Below, piece after piece: positions 34,388 to 43,930 of a stretch of 64,000 bases of DNA. Source of the DNA: Bilabrum cf. latius (taxonomy: Eukaryota > Bigyra: Bicosoecida > Bigyra > Bicosoecida); the NCBI GenBank assembly GCA_965178125.1, contig OZ237770.1, positions 434,001-498,000 on the forward strand, written 5' to 3'. The notes under the pieces are model-generated. The model had not been told where the DNA came from and searched no databases. It was given only the letters and a program-made list of their open reading frames with translations. Every line of letters begins with the position of its first letter. Positions within the stretch are counted from its first letter, which is position 1. Made by a program: the position numbers and the translations under genes.

Positions 34388-35566
34388 ATGACTCCTCCAC
34401 TTTCGAAAGAACAAAGGGAAATTTTAAGTAATATATATTATGATGAACATTTTTTATTTGGTCGTGATAAATTATATGAATTAGTTAAATCAAGAGGTTA
34501 CGATATAAGCAGACGACAAATAATGAACTGGTTAAAATCTCAAGAAAACTATCAATTATACAAACCAATTAAACAAAAGAAAACAGTTCAAGCAACAGTA
34601 TTAAAAAGACCTTATGAGCAGTTCGCCGTGGATTTAGTAAATGTCCAAGATATCGAAAAAAATAATAAAAAGTACTTGTTAACTGGCATAGACCTTTTTA
34701 GTAAAGAGGGTTTCGCATTTCCTATTAACAATAAGAAAAAAGAAACCGTATCAAAAGCATTAAAATTAATGATTGGACAATTAAATAAAAAACCATCAAT
34801 TATTAGATCTGATAATGGGAGTGAATTTAAAAATTCGGTTATGACTAAAATGTTAAAAAAAGAAGGAATAAAACAAGTATTCAGTAATCCCTATTCACCC
34901 GAGTCAAACGGTGGTATTGAACGTTTTAATGGTACTCTAAAACGCATGATCAATAAGTCTTTACAGCTTAATAAAGATTGGGTTAATCTTATTTGGGATC
35001 TTGTAGATGCTTATAATAATTCTAAATCAAGAATAACTAAATTTACGCCAAATGAAATTATTAAAAATAAAAAGTTATGGGAACAGGTTTATAAAAATAC
35101 TAGAAAAGAAGCAAAAAATAAATTAGTGAATGAAAGTCATATATTAAAAAAAGGGGATAAAGTAAGAATGGCAAACCTTGAGGATAATTTAAACAGAGGT
35201 CAAAATTTCAGTAAAAAAATATATGAAATTCAAGAAGTATACAAACCAAAGAAAACTTATAGTGTGCCTTCATATAAAATTAAAGGATTAAAAGGTAGAT
35301 ATTATAATGAAGATCTGCAAAAAATTAAATATGTAATGAATGAGCAAAAAGAAGAACAAAAATGGGTTATTTCAAAATTACTTAAACCTACATACAGAGA
35401 TGGCGAACCTAGTTATTATGTTCTATGGAAGGGTTATAAAACGCCTACAATAGAGCCAAGAAAGAATTTAATGGAAGATGTACCAAAATTAGTTAGAAAT
35501 TATGAACGCCTTTATAACGTTAAATGGTATCCAAAAACTGAAACCTTTGACTTTGATTTAAGATGA
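34388..35566 (+). CDS. Retroviral-type (rve) integrase with C-terminal chromodomain
   Basis: Catalyses insertion of the linear virophage genome into host DNA and makes the short target duplication. The 392 residues contain an N-terminal helix-turn-helix-like segment ('GYDISRRQIMNWLKS') and the DDE core with Asp82 ('FAVDLVNV'), Asp142 ('RSDNGSEF') and Glu178 ('GGIERFNGTLKR'), the last two spaced exactly D-x35-E. The C-terminal chromodomain-like segment 'YYVLWKGYKTPTIEPRKNL' could tether to chromatin. The ACCAC duplication fits this enzyme class. The end overlaps the convergent recombinase gene by 9 bases. Stop TGA. Confidence 0.93.
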   Translation: MTPPLSKEQREILSNIYYDEHFLFGRDKLYELVKSRGYDISRRQIMNWLKSQENYQLYKPIKQKKTVQATVLKRPYEQFAVDLVNVQDIEKNNKKYLLTGIDLFSKEGFAFPINNKKKETVSKALKLMIGQLNKKPSIIRSDNGSEFKNSVMTKMLKKEGIKQVFSNPYSPESNGGIERFNGTLKRMINKSLQLNKDWVNLIWDLVDAYNNSKSRITKFTPNEIIKNKKLWEQVYKNTRKEAKNKLVNESHILKKGDKVRMANLEDNLNRGQNFSKKIYEIQEVYKPKKTYSVPSYKIKGLKGRYYNEDLQKIKYVMNEQKEEQKWVISKLLKPTYRDGEPSYYVLWKGYKTPTIEPRKNLMEDVPKLVRNYERLYNVKWYPKTETFDFDLR

Positions 35567-36499
35567 ATTCAATTTATTCATGCAATTTAATAATATTTTT
35601 ATTTGTTCCTGTTTTGACTTATCATTAATCATTGATAATATGGCGTCTTCTGGTTTTTTATCATTATTATTAGATTGACAATATTTAGTATATGTTAACA
35701 TTTGAGTGCTTGGTGAATTTCCCATAACACGGGCTAAGTCTTCTCTTTCATCATTAGTAAATAATGTTCCTTTATTCATTTTCTCACTAATATAAACATT
35801 TCTAAAATCATTAATAGAAACTTTATTTTTAAAAATCTTGTTTAATATTTTTGTTATACTGGATTGGTCATTTTTTTTATTTGGATTCTTAAATGGAGAT
35901 AAAACATATTCACATTTATATTTTTCTTTAAAATGCTTACAGTAATATATTATACTATCTGGAACTTTAATATATTTGACACCATTTGACTTTTTAGTTT
36001 TATGATCGTATATGTGGAGCTCTTTTTCATCTAGTAATAATTTATTTTCTTCTTCGTGGTTGTCAGTATCTAATATTTTCGTTGTTAACCATTCCGTGAC
36101 TCTAAGAGGTGGCATATATGCGTAAAGAGATAAAAGCCATGCTCTATATTCATTCATTTTATTATTATTGCCTCCTTCAATTTCTTTTAATTTCTTTTCA
36201 ATATCAAAATATTTAAAACCTTTGATATGTTCCTTGGCATTTTTATTATAATATTTGTTGTTTTTTTTCAATTCAATTAATTGTTTATTTAATGTTTCAT
36301 CATAATGTTTATTTATTGCCTTACAAACTGTTATATATTTATGTAAAAAACTAGATTGGTTACTTTGTGGTACATCTTTTAAGTATTCCATTATTGGTTT
36401 ATCTTGTTTCTCTATTTTTTCATAGATTCTAATATAATCATTTATGCTTTTTTCGGCAAGATTGGGCTTTATATTTTGTATTTTTTCATAAAAAGACAT
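35558..36499 (-). CDS. Tyrosine recombinase of the virophage
   Basis: A 313-residue integrase of the phage/XerC type. The first catalytic Arg is in 'MPPLRVTEWL', a Lys-bearing hairpin follows ('HIYDHKTKKSNG'), box II is 'SINDFRNVYISE' (Asn/Asp replaces the usual His), and the C-terminal 'MGNSPSTQMLTYTKY' carries the nucleophilic Tyr. It is AT-rich like the virophage and unrelated in sequence to the recombinase of the nested Ngaro. It could resolve or circularise genomes, or be an alternative integrase. No TCTA motif stands before its start, unlike the structural genes. The Ngaro lies 23 bases upstream of its ATG and may have separated it from its promoter. Confidence 0.85.
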   Translation of the reverse strand: MSFYEKIQNIKPNLAEKSINDYIRIYEKIEKQDKPIMEYLKDVPQSNQSSFLHKYITVCKAINKHYDETLNKQLIELKKNNKYYNKNAKEHIKGFKYFDIEKKLKEIEGGNNNKMNEYRAWLLSLYAYMPPLRVTEWLTTKILDTDNHEEENKLLLDEKELHIYDHKTKKSNGVKYIKVPDSIIYYCKHFKEKYKCEYVLSPFKNPNKKNDQSSITKILNKIFKNKVSINDFRNVYISEKMNKGTLFTNDEREDLARVMGNSPSTQMLTYTKYCQSNNNDKKPEDAILSMINDKSKQEQIKILLNCMNKLNSS

Positions 36500-36522
36500 T
36501 CTTTATATAATATATGCTTATT

Positions 36523-36651
36523 GATGCCAGAGTGTACGCGCAACCTAGTCTCGTTAACAATCAGACATGGCAAGACCTGACAAAGCTGTGCCTGTGCGCG
36601 ACCCTTGACCGGACTGACCGGGGCTGGGAAGAGCACGTGCACTACTCCGCC
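36523..36651. repeat. Ngaro B repeat, terminal copy
   Basis: 129 bp, identical to 36855-36983. The dinucleotide outside it is TT here but AT at the inner copy. That AT is the likely crossover spacer. Confidence 0.9.
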
Positions 36652-36676
36652 GAGGAGGAGGGGGTTGGGAGGGTGG

Positions 36677-36852
36677 GCAAAAATTACCCAATCTCCGCCC
36701 CTCTCCTGAACACAGAGAGGGTATGCGCGTCATCGCAAGCAATCCGTTGGCTTGGTCGCACCTTCCCGGTCGCAACCGCCATCGGAACCCAACGAGACGT
36801 TCACGCGCTCCCACTCTGGCATCAACACCGAACCCCATCCGGCGTTAGGATC
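36677..36852. repeat. Ngaro A repeat, inner copy
   Basis: 176 bp, identical to 42768-42943. Confidence 0.9.
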
Positions 36853-36854
36853 AT

Positions 36855-36983
36855 GATGCCAGAGTGTACGCGCAACCTAGTCTCGTTAACAATCAGACAT
36901 GGCAAGACCTGACAAAGCTGTGCCTGTGCGCGACCCTTGACCGGACTGACCGGGGCTGGGAAGAGCACGTGCACTACTCCGCC
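36855..36983. repeat. Ngaro B repeat, inner copy
   Basis: Lies directly after the recombinase stop (TGA 37026-37024) on the reverse strand, as B1 should. Confidence 0.9.
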
Positions 36984-37023
36984 AAATCTTACCGCCATGT
37001 CTTGTACGCTGCGGCTGTGTGGC

Positions 37024-38082
37024 TCACTCCAAGTTCAGCCGCAGCGCGCTGGCCAGCACCCACACTGGCCTGTTCAAATCGAGGCTCCTGCCGCCGAGCT
37101 CCAGAGGAGGCAAACCTTCCCTGACGCTCCGCAAGTACACCTCGCATGCAGATGCCGACTTCCATCTGCCAAATCGCCTAATGACCTCGAAGGCGACCCC
37201 AGCACGGTCCAAACACATCACTGCCGCGATGCGGATGGAATGTCCGTGCACCGCTCCTGCAACTTCTCGTGAGCAGAAGCTGCGGAGCGCCCGTACTACC
37301 TGCGCCTTGACGATCGGCTTCGTGTTCGCCACGAAGACTGGCCCTGACGTGGGGCAGCTGAGCGCCAGCTACCGGGCGTAGTCTTCGTCTGCGCCTGCAG
37401 TTGGGGCGTGGCTCGCTGCTGCCCACGCCACGAAGGCTCGCACGCCGCAGAACCTGCTGCCTGTGACTGCCCATCGTCCGGCTCTGCAATGGACTGCGAT
37501 GGGCTCTGCGGCTTGGATGGAGAACTTGGCTGGGCCGTCGGCTTTGTGGAGGCCCAGGCGGATGGCAACACCATGGATGCGTCCGTCTCGCGTGATGAAC
37601 TGCACTTGCTGCCATTGGAGGCCGGCTTGTCGTCTGGACGCACCGACGAGCTCTCCCAGCCGGAGGCCCCCACAGAAGCAGAGACAGACAGCTGTCCGAG
37701 CAGCCTACTCTGTTGTGCTGCAACCGGCTGTCGAGAAGCACCGTCGGATTGCGCGGAGTGGGGCTGAAGATCGACGCAACGGGTGCGCCGATGGCGATGC
37801 TTTGTGGTAGTACCGGAGGATGCTGTCGAGCTAGCTTGACCGTGGGACGCCGCACGCACCTGTGGACTCGATGACGACTCGCTAGGCATTTCTGGTGTAT
37901 GTAGCGATGGTGCCGCCACTGAGAGGCGAACATTCCCCTAAGAAGACTGCGAATCTCGAGAGCGCTGCATTGAGCCTGAACGCGAAGAGTCTGCGAGCTG
38001 CTGGAAGATGCCCGTCCATGAAACTGCGGTCGATGTCGTACCACGTGAGGAAGTTGTCGAAGTGCCCCCACGCCGTGCGCAA
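37024..38082 (-). CDS. Ngaro tyrosine recombinase, four in-frame TAGs
   Basis: Integrates the retrotransposon cDNA circle. The frame begins near 38082 with a core-binding region ('WGHFDNFLTWYDIDRSF', 'GGTIATYTRNA'), then box I 'CGGLRLGELVGAS', a later 'GHSIRIAAVM' (His-x-x-Arg) and 'FGRWKSASACEVYLR' with the nucleophilic Tyr. It ends at TGA 37026-37024. TAG at 37882, 37831, 37705 and 37369 interrupts it, yet the domain order is complete and correctly spaced. In 'TYTRNA-x-R' the TAG falls where related recombinases usually have Leu or Ile. It overlaps the RNase H frame upstream in another frame; the exact start is uncertain. Confidence 0.78.
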
Positions 38083-40001
38083 CCCACTGAGTCCAGAGTG
38101 GCCACCAGCGTGAAATGGTCGTGCTTGTACAAGGTGTTCCAGATCGGCGTGGGACAGTCGACCTGATACACCGCGTCCAGGTGCGTGTATGCCTCCTGTG
38201 AGCCGCGGCTCAAAGCGTCCGCAACGACGTTGTCCTCGCCAGGAATGTGTTTCACGTGAATCTGCACATCTTGCGTTGTCTGCAGTACGAAGATAGGGCG
38301 AAGTAAGGCTGCCATGATGTGGCTCTTGGGTCTGCCGTAGCGTATCAGCTACACGGAAGCATCATTATCACACCACAAACGCACCACACGTCCACGCAGG
38401 TGCTGTCGCCAATGCGCCAGTGCCAACAAACATGTTGCAAGTTCTGCCGCCGCTACATCCTTCGCCTCTAGGCGATGCGGCCAAGTGCCCTGGATGCCGG
38501 TGTGCGAAGTGATGTTGCCGTCCTTGTCGTGGAGAAGCAGCTCGGCGCCGTAGCCTGTCACCGACGCATCAGTGCGAAGGATGGGACAGTCAATGGTGCC
38601 CCGCATCGGAAAGCTGCGCCCGCCTTTGCGCTGGATAGCCACCTGGAATCCCTCGAGGATTTCCCCAACTGTGAAGCCACCCTTGGACACAAAGGAGGTG
38701 GGGACCCACACCTCACCTGGTCGTGACCGGCTGGCCTACTTGTGAAGGGCCCAGCCCTTGGCGTCATACAGGGGACGTAGAGCACCGCGCATACCATAAA
38801 GTGCGCCCGACAGGAAGGACAACTTGCCGACCAAGGTCTCAAAGCTAGACAGCAGCATCCCCTTCGTCGTGAGTGCCTCGTGCAGTCTGCGCAGGACGTC
38901 GTTGGCCTTGTCCTTAGGGCACCGCACCTCGTGTTTGATCAAGTCGTAGGTGAGGCCCAAGTACTCGAACACCGGGGCTGGGGCCCCTTGCTTCAATGCT
39001 TTCGAGATGCTGACGGGGAAGTTTGTGGAGTCCAGCTGCCCCATGGCTCGAATTGCCCATGCATCGACTTCGTGATCTCCGCCGAGGCAGGCAAAGTCAT
39101 CTACAAACACCTCATTTTCGACCTACCAATGGCGGGACTAGTCTTGGGCCGTCTTGACATGTCCCGTTGTCGTGCTAGCGGCAGGCGGGGTGGACGTTGC
39201 TGACGAGTTCGCCTGGGGCGCCTGGTCCGTCGTGCTGGATTGGGCGTTGGCGTGCTGCTGCTTCCGGCGTCGTTGCTTCTGCTTGTGTCTCCGTCCGGGT
39301 CGCATGGCCCTGCCAATGGACTGCTCCTCGAGGGCTTGGGCCAAAGCCGAACTGATCGTAGTTGCGAAGGCGGGAGATGATGAGCTGCCCATAGAGAGCC
39401 TGAAATCTTGCACGATGCGCCCGTCGGGCAGCTTGATCAGGTTGTATTGGAGATCCTCCACTGCCACCGGCAGGACCCGAAAGTACGAGGAAATGTCGAC
39501 GACGTATCCGCTGGCACGCTTGGGGCAGGATCGAACTGCTGCGGCTGCCGAGCGCAGCACGTCCATGCTGCTCGTCTGCTGCACAGGCGTGGCTGCACTG
39601 TAGTCGATGGCCTTGTTCAGACCGGTACGCTGGCCGTTCACCTTGAGTGAGGAGTCCTGAAGGAACCGTAGCTTTGTCGAGTCCTTCTTGGGGATCACCA
39701 GCGGCCGGGCCCGGGCTGTGTCGAAATCTTTGGGTGACACGAAGTCACGCTCGCCAGCCCGCATGGAGCGCCCGATCTCGCAGGCGATCTCCCACTTTTC
39801 TTCCGGAGACAGCTTACGGTCCTTGTAGTCTAGATCGTGCTCTTTGGGCACCTCGTCCACGATGGCTAGGGGGCAACCATAGTTCAGTGCTGCCAGTACA
39901 CGCTCGACTCGTGGGAGGGCTTTAAACTCGGCAAGGGACGGGGCCTTCCTCGGTGTGCGGCCGCCAAACAGAACCTCCCGCCGGGTCCGCAGTGTTGCAG
40001 T
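37938..40001 (-). CDS. Ngaro reverse transcriptase-RNase H, in frame with Gag
   Basis: Copies element RNA to DNA. RT landmarks: 'ARARPLVIPKKDSTKLRFLQD', 'GYVVDISSYFRVLP' (first catalytic Asp), 'DFRLSMGSSSSPAFAT', and 'VFVDDFACLGG' (the xVDD box). RNase H follows: 'LRTDASVTGYGAELL', 'AAELATCLLALAHW', 'LWCDNDASV', then 'HIPGEDNVVADALSRG'. TAG at 39138, 39123, 38736 and 38349 splits one continuous frame; 37938 is the next TAG downstream. Under a code where TAG stops, no catalytic protein could be made; under TAG-sense all boxes are in one polyprotein. A Gln/Ser/Thr-rich insert sits between RT blocks just before the VDD box. The frame stays open beyond 37938 to TGA 37218. Confidence 0.8.
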
Positions 40002-42824
40002 CTAGCGAGGCACCTTGTCGAAGTACTTGCGTGGCGTGAATGCCAGCGGGTCGTCGTGAACCTTCAGGTGGAGCCGCTCACGGTCCCACGTCGCAGCTGG
40101 AGCCTCCACGAATTCGCCGGGACAGTCTCTGGTACGCTGGTGATCGTCCTTTCGCTGTATGAAGTCCTCGACGGAGGGTGCTGTCGTCCCTGCCCACTCA
40201 TGGCTTGGATCCGGAGCTGGATATGCCCAGTCAACGAATGCTGGAGAGATGTCCGTCCTACCTGGCAGCCTCGTGGATGACGCCGTGGGCGGCCGCTGCG
40301 GTCGCTTAGGGCGCGCTAGGGCCACCAGGACTGGGTGAAGCGCGGGCGTTGACGTGACAGGTGGTGTGGAAGCAGCACACGCGTCCGATGTGGTGGTAGT
40401 CTGCGTACGCCCCTGCGGCAGTGTTGGTGTTGGAGTGCTGGGCTGGCTCTGACGTGACGTACCTCGTGGGGGGGGGTCAGGTGAAGGCTCCTTGGACTTC
40501 CTGGTGGAACCCCCGTCCTGCCGGTCCGCACGCTGGTGCTGGCCACCTTGCTGGCCTGCGCCGCCACGTCCACGGCCTCGACGGTGTCGACCTCCGCCAC
40601 GATCGGCACTGGGCTGGTCGCTGTCACCCCCGCTGCGCCTGGAGCCTCCACTGCCCCCGCCTCCACTGCCCCGGCCTCCACTGCCCCCGCGAGGGTCGAA
40701 GTGACGGGACAGTGCTGCTCGACGGGACGGCGCCTGCATGTCAGCCTGGACTCCCTGTAGCAGTCCGCGCACGAGGCCAGGTTCGCCTGATCTGCATGCC
40801 TCAGTGGCCCACGGATGCAGCAATTGTAGGAGACGCATGCAGTCGCCAGAAGAGCACGAAGGAATCTCATTCCCAACAAGGTCACGAATCTCAACGTCAC
40901 AGCGTTCGCCTGTATGGCGCCAAGCATGGGAGGAGAGCATCTCAAAGGCTGAACTTCCGCGTGGTATCACACACACAGCGGCAAACACCACCTCTAGTCG
41001 GGACGCCGATGCAGATGATGCCCCGGAAGCACTAACCAAACGAAGAAAATCATTGCGAACCTGCCCCAGGGTTTTCCAATCGGGCACTAGTGATGCTGGA
41101 CACGACCACGAGCTGCTGCCCTGCGGCAACCAGGCCGGCAAGGACGCCGTCGAATGCGCGCAAGCAGCGCGCACGAGCACACAGCCTAAAGCAAAGGAAA
41201 TAGCCGAGTAAATAGTGCATAGTAACTCGCTAGATGGCACCTACTTTTCTCGTCCGCCTGCAGCAGACGACTCCGAGTTGGACGCATCAAACTTCCCAAA
41301 ACTGGCATTGCTCATCGGCAGAGCTGCATGAAGCCGGCTCGTGAACGAGAAAATAGCCGATTCAATCTTGGCTCTCGTCACGGCCTGACCAAACAGGGCA
41401 CGGGCCAGTTCTGCAGCGAAATCGCGGCCGCTAGCGTCCAAATGAAGCGCGTCAGCCTAGCAAAACCGCGGCATGAACGCGGATTGGCGAAAGATCGAGG
41501 TCAACGTTGCCAAGAAATCATCAGAAAACCAATTCTGCATTCGAATTGCAGCGATTGAAGGTGCAGAGGCCTCACGCTACAAAATCTCCACTGGTTGCGA
41601 GCGAACGACCGCGGAGTCCACTGCCGTGCCTGCGCCCGGTGAAACTGGGTCAATTGAAGACGCAGGCTGCGGTGAGGCAGAAGATGACACAGGAGGTTCA
41701 CGGGGTGGCTGATGAGCGGGTGTAGCGTCGACCGGTGGCGGGGATGAGTGCATCGAGGCTGCTAGTCGGTGCGAGAAGTACCATTGCAATTCCACGTGGG
41801 CGGAGAGGTGCGACAGCAGCTCTTCCTGGCGCAGAGTCGGAATGCTGTGCCACAGCGCAAACAGGCGTAGATGCAGAATTGTCGCTGGGTCGGCCGTTCC
41901 CCGCAGCGTCGTGGAGTGCAACACTGCCCGTTGGAGATCCCCAGGAAGGCGGCCCCAGACCGCGTCAAGCTAGCGGCTGGTGCCCGGAGTCACGCCGGGG
42001 GAGTCGTAAGCCGGAGACACACGAGGAAGAAGAAGCTGAGGGCCTGCCGGGCCCGTTGACCGTGATGCTGCACTGCTGAGCGCCTCCGCGAGCACTGTCG
42101 GATCGCCGAAGTCCCGAGTGCCTGGCCTACCGGGGAGCCTGCCCGAGGCAGGTGGAGGTTGGTGCCGCGGGGGTGAAGACGTTGAGAAGTTGGGCTGTCC
42201 GCTGCGCTGGGTATCTGCTGCTGTCCCCGGGGGCCCTCGGTTCGGGGACTCGTGCAGGTGGGCCCGCCCGCCTCGCGCGAGCGGGGCCTGCCGCGTCGTC
42301 GAAGAGCCTGGCCGCGCCCGCAAGGGCGAAATTCCGCGGCTTGTCCTGGTGGCACTCTACGCCGCTCGGTCGCGTCCAGGTGAAGCATGGATGGCGGCGC
42401 CGAAGTCGAGGCGTCCGGGTGGCCGATGCTGTCCGCGAAGAGGAGCGGTCCGCCGGCCCGTCGGTAGTGAACTCAGGGACCATGGAGACTCGATTGAAGA
42501 AGGAGCCTCTGGAGATTGCTGAACAGGATGAAGATGTACTTGTCCTGCGAGTCGCTCAGGCTGTTGCCGTCGAGGAGAGCTCGGCGACGCCGGCAGAAGC
42601 AGCCGTGCACCGAGAGTCGTTAGCGTCCCATTTGACACGAACTTGGCGAGAGCGGTGCTCTTGACAGCATTAATGGACCGTGATGCCGTGAAGGACTGCT
42701 TTGATGAGTACCTGTCGAGCAAGTAGCACAGGAACCCCGCATCGTGTGCACGTTGAAGATCGGGATCGCAAAAATTACCCAATCTCCGCCCCTCTCCTGA
42801 ACACAGAGAGGGTATGCGCGTCAT
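40002..42824 (-). CDS. Ngaro Gag-like protein, six in-frame TAGs
   Basis: Position before RT and low-complexity character suggest Gag. A TAA/TGA-free frame runs from ATG 42824 (inside repeat A1) to the RT region, with TAG at 42357, 41970, 41577, 41457, 41241 and 40002. Helical parts cross TAGs: 'LDAVWGRLPGDLQRAVLHS', 'LLSHLSAHVELQWYFSHR', 'RDFAAELARALFG', and 'WATEACRSGEPGLVRGLLQG'. The C-terminal third is Gly/Arg/Asp-rich (RGG-like), a possible nucleic-acid binding part in place of a zinc knuckle. No catalytic motif is expected. Confidence 0.6.
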
Positions 42825-42943
42825 CGCAAGCAATCCGTTGGCTTGGTCGCACCTTCCCGGTCGCAACCGCCATCGGAACCCAACGAGACGTTCACGCGCT
42901 CCCACTCTGGCATCAACACCGAACCCCATCCGGCGTTAGGATC
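42768..42943. repeat. Ngaro A repeat, terminal copy
   Basis: Copy of 36677-36852; it forms the 5' end of the retrotransposon on the reverse strand and contains the proposed Gag start. Confidence 0.9.
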
Positions 42944-42984
42944 AATAAAAAATATTGTTTAAATGCGTTTTAAACTGTTAATAT

Positions 42985-43641
42985 TTATGTTTTTTTTGTG
43001 TGGCAAGAATAACAGCGATAATAATTAGAATCCTTTTTTATTGTGTACTTATTACAATCAATGCATTTTTCTTTTCCTGTTTTCTTTGTCATGTAACAAT
43101 CAAAACATCTTAATTTATATTGACTTTTCGGTATCCAATCCCTACAATCTAGACATTTTTGGTTATATTTAAACATCATATTATTTTCTTGGTGTTTATC
43201 ACTTTGACAATGTGTCACATATGAACCTCTTTTTAATACAGAATCGCATTTTTCACATTTTACGAGCATGGTGTTTTTGTGCACTGATGAATTCATTGGA
43301 AATAGCCCAGTTATGCATGTACTACCAATCATAAAATATTTTTCTGGTTTTTGCTTTTCAAATACTAAATAAGGATATTTTAATTGCTTACCACATACAC
43401 AAAAATATGTGGTCTCCATTCCTTGCTCATTTTTTTTTGATAAAACCAAGTTTCGTTTGTAATTATAGCATTGCTTGTAAAGTTTTTTAGCCATGCTCTT
43501 AATTTCTTTTTCAGATGTCATATTATTGTAATTAATAGAATCGAAATTTTCAGTATCAAATTTTTTATCTGAATTTTTCTCAATATAATCTAAACACTTT
43601 TTGAGACAAATAGTTTTATTATCTTTTGCTTTTTTACACAT
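42985..43641 (-). CDS. Cys-rich zinc-ribbon/finger protein
   Basis: Unrecognised 218-residue virophage protein with many Cys and His pairs: 'FCVCGKQL', 'VKCEKCDSVL', a C2H2-like 'YVTHCQSDKH', 'KCLDCRDWI', 'LRCFDCYM', 'KCIDCNKY' and 'YRCYSCH'. At least five CxxC units suggest a multi-zinc nucleic-acid or protein adaptor. The N-terminal 90 residues are charged and helical. Stop TAA. No TCTA precedes it. It lies just beyond the Ngaro insertion, which left it intact. Confidence 0.6.
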   Translation of the reverse strand: MCKKAKDNKTICLKKCLDYIEKNSDKKFDTENFDSINYNNMTSEKEIKSMAKKLYKQCYNYKRNLVLSKKNEQGMETTYFCVCGKQLKYPYLVFEKQKPEKYFMIGSTCITGLFPMNSSVHKNTMLVKCEKCDSVLKRGSYVTHCQSDKHQENNMMFKYNQKCLDCRDWIPKSQYKLRCFDCYMTKKTGKEKCIDCNKYTIKKDSNYYRCYSCHTKKT

Positions 43642-43668
43642 GTATATTGATACATACGAAAAAAATGT

Positions 43669-43890
43669 TTAAGTGGTTTCAGTATTTTTTATACCTTTTT
43701 TCCTTCTAGTTTGTGCGTTTTCTCTATTGATTTTTCTTAATTTTTCTTTATGTGCTTCATAATAACGTTTATTCTGTATCCTTTTTAGTTCCTGTTTACT
43801 TGGTGAATATTCAAACTCTTTTAATTGTTCCAGAGTAATGTTAAGTTTTTTTAAAATATCACTATCAAGATCTATAATGAACTTTTTCAT
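43669..43890 (-). CDS. Small basic virophage protein (73 aa)
   Basis: No family recognised. An acidic start ('IDLDSDILKKLNITLEQL') leads to a strongly basic helix 'ELKRIQNKRYYEAHKEKLRK', which could bind DNA or RNA. It has its own TCTA motif, supporting a real gene. Confidence 0.55.
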   Translation of the reverse strand: MKKFIIDLDSDILKKLNITLEQLKEFEYSPSKQELKRIQNKRYYEAHKEKLRKINRENAQTRRKKGIKNTETT

Positions 43891-43902
43891 ATAAATTTAG
43901 TA

Positions 43903-43906
43903 TAGA
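43903..43906 (-). promoter_or_regulatory. TCTA motif, small basic protein gene
   Basis: TCTA on the reverse strand, 12 nt before the ATG at 43890. Confidence 0.5.
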
Positions 43907-43930
43907 TAATTTTTTAAGTATATTAAGTAT

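Larger units (their letters stand above)
36523..42943 (-). mobile_element. Ngaro-type YR retrotransposon nested in the virophage
   Basis: A GC-rich 6.4-kb insert between two AT-rich virophage genes, with coding frames on the reverse strand: Gag, RT, RNase H, tyrosine recombinase. The ends show the split direct repeats of this class. Reading the reverse strand: A1 (42943-42768), ORFs, B1 (36983-36855), A2 (36852-36677), B2 (36651-36523). Ngaros integrate as circles through their recombinase and normally leave no target duplication; none is evident here. All frames are free of TAA and TGA until the recombinase stop; only TAG interrupts. Confidence 0.9.

Noticed and set aside
37178-38071. A separate 297-aa reverse ORF inside the Ngaro
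   Set aside because: It overlaps the recombinase frame but has no recognisable motif; the recombinase boxes are in the neighbouring frame, interrupted only by TAG.
36523-42943. GC-rich segment as misassembled host DNA inside the virophage
   Set aside because: Complete Ngaro gene order and exactly paired split repeats at both ends show a real nested element.
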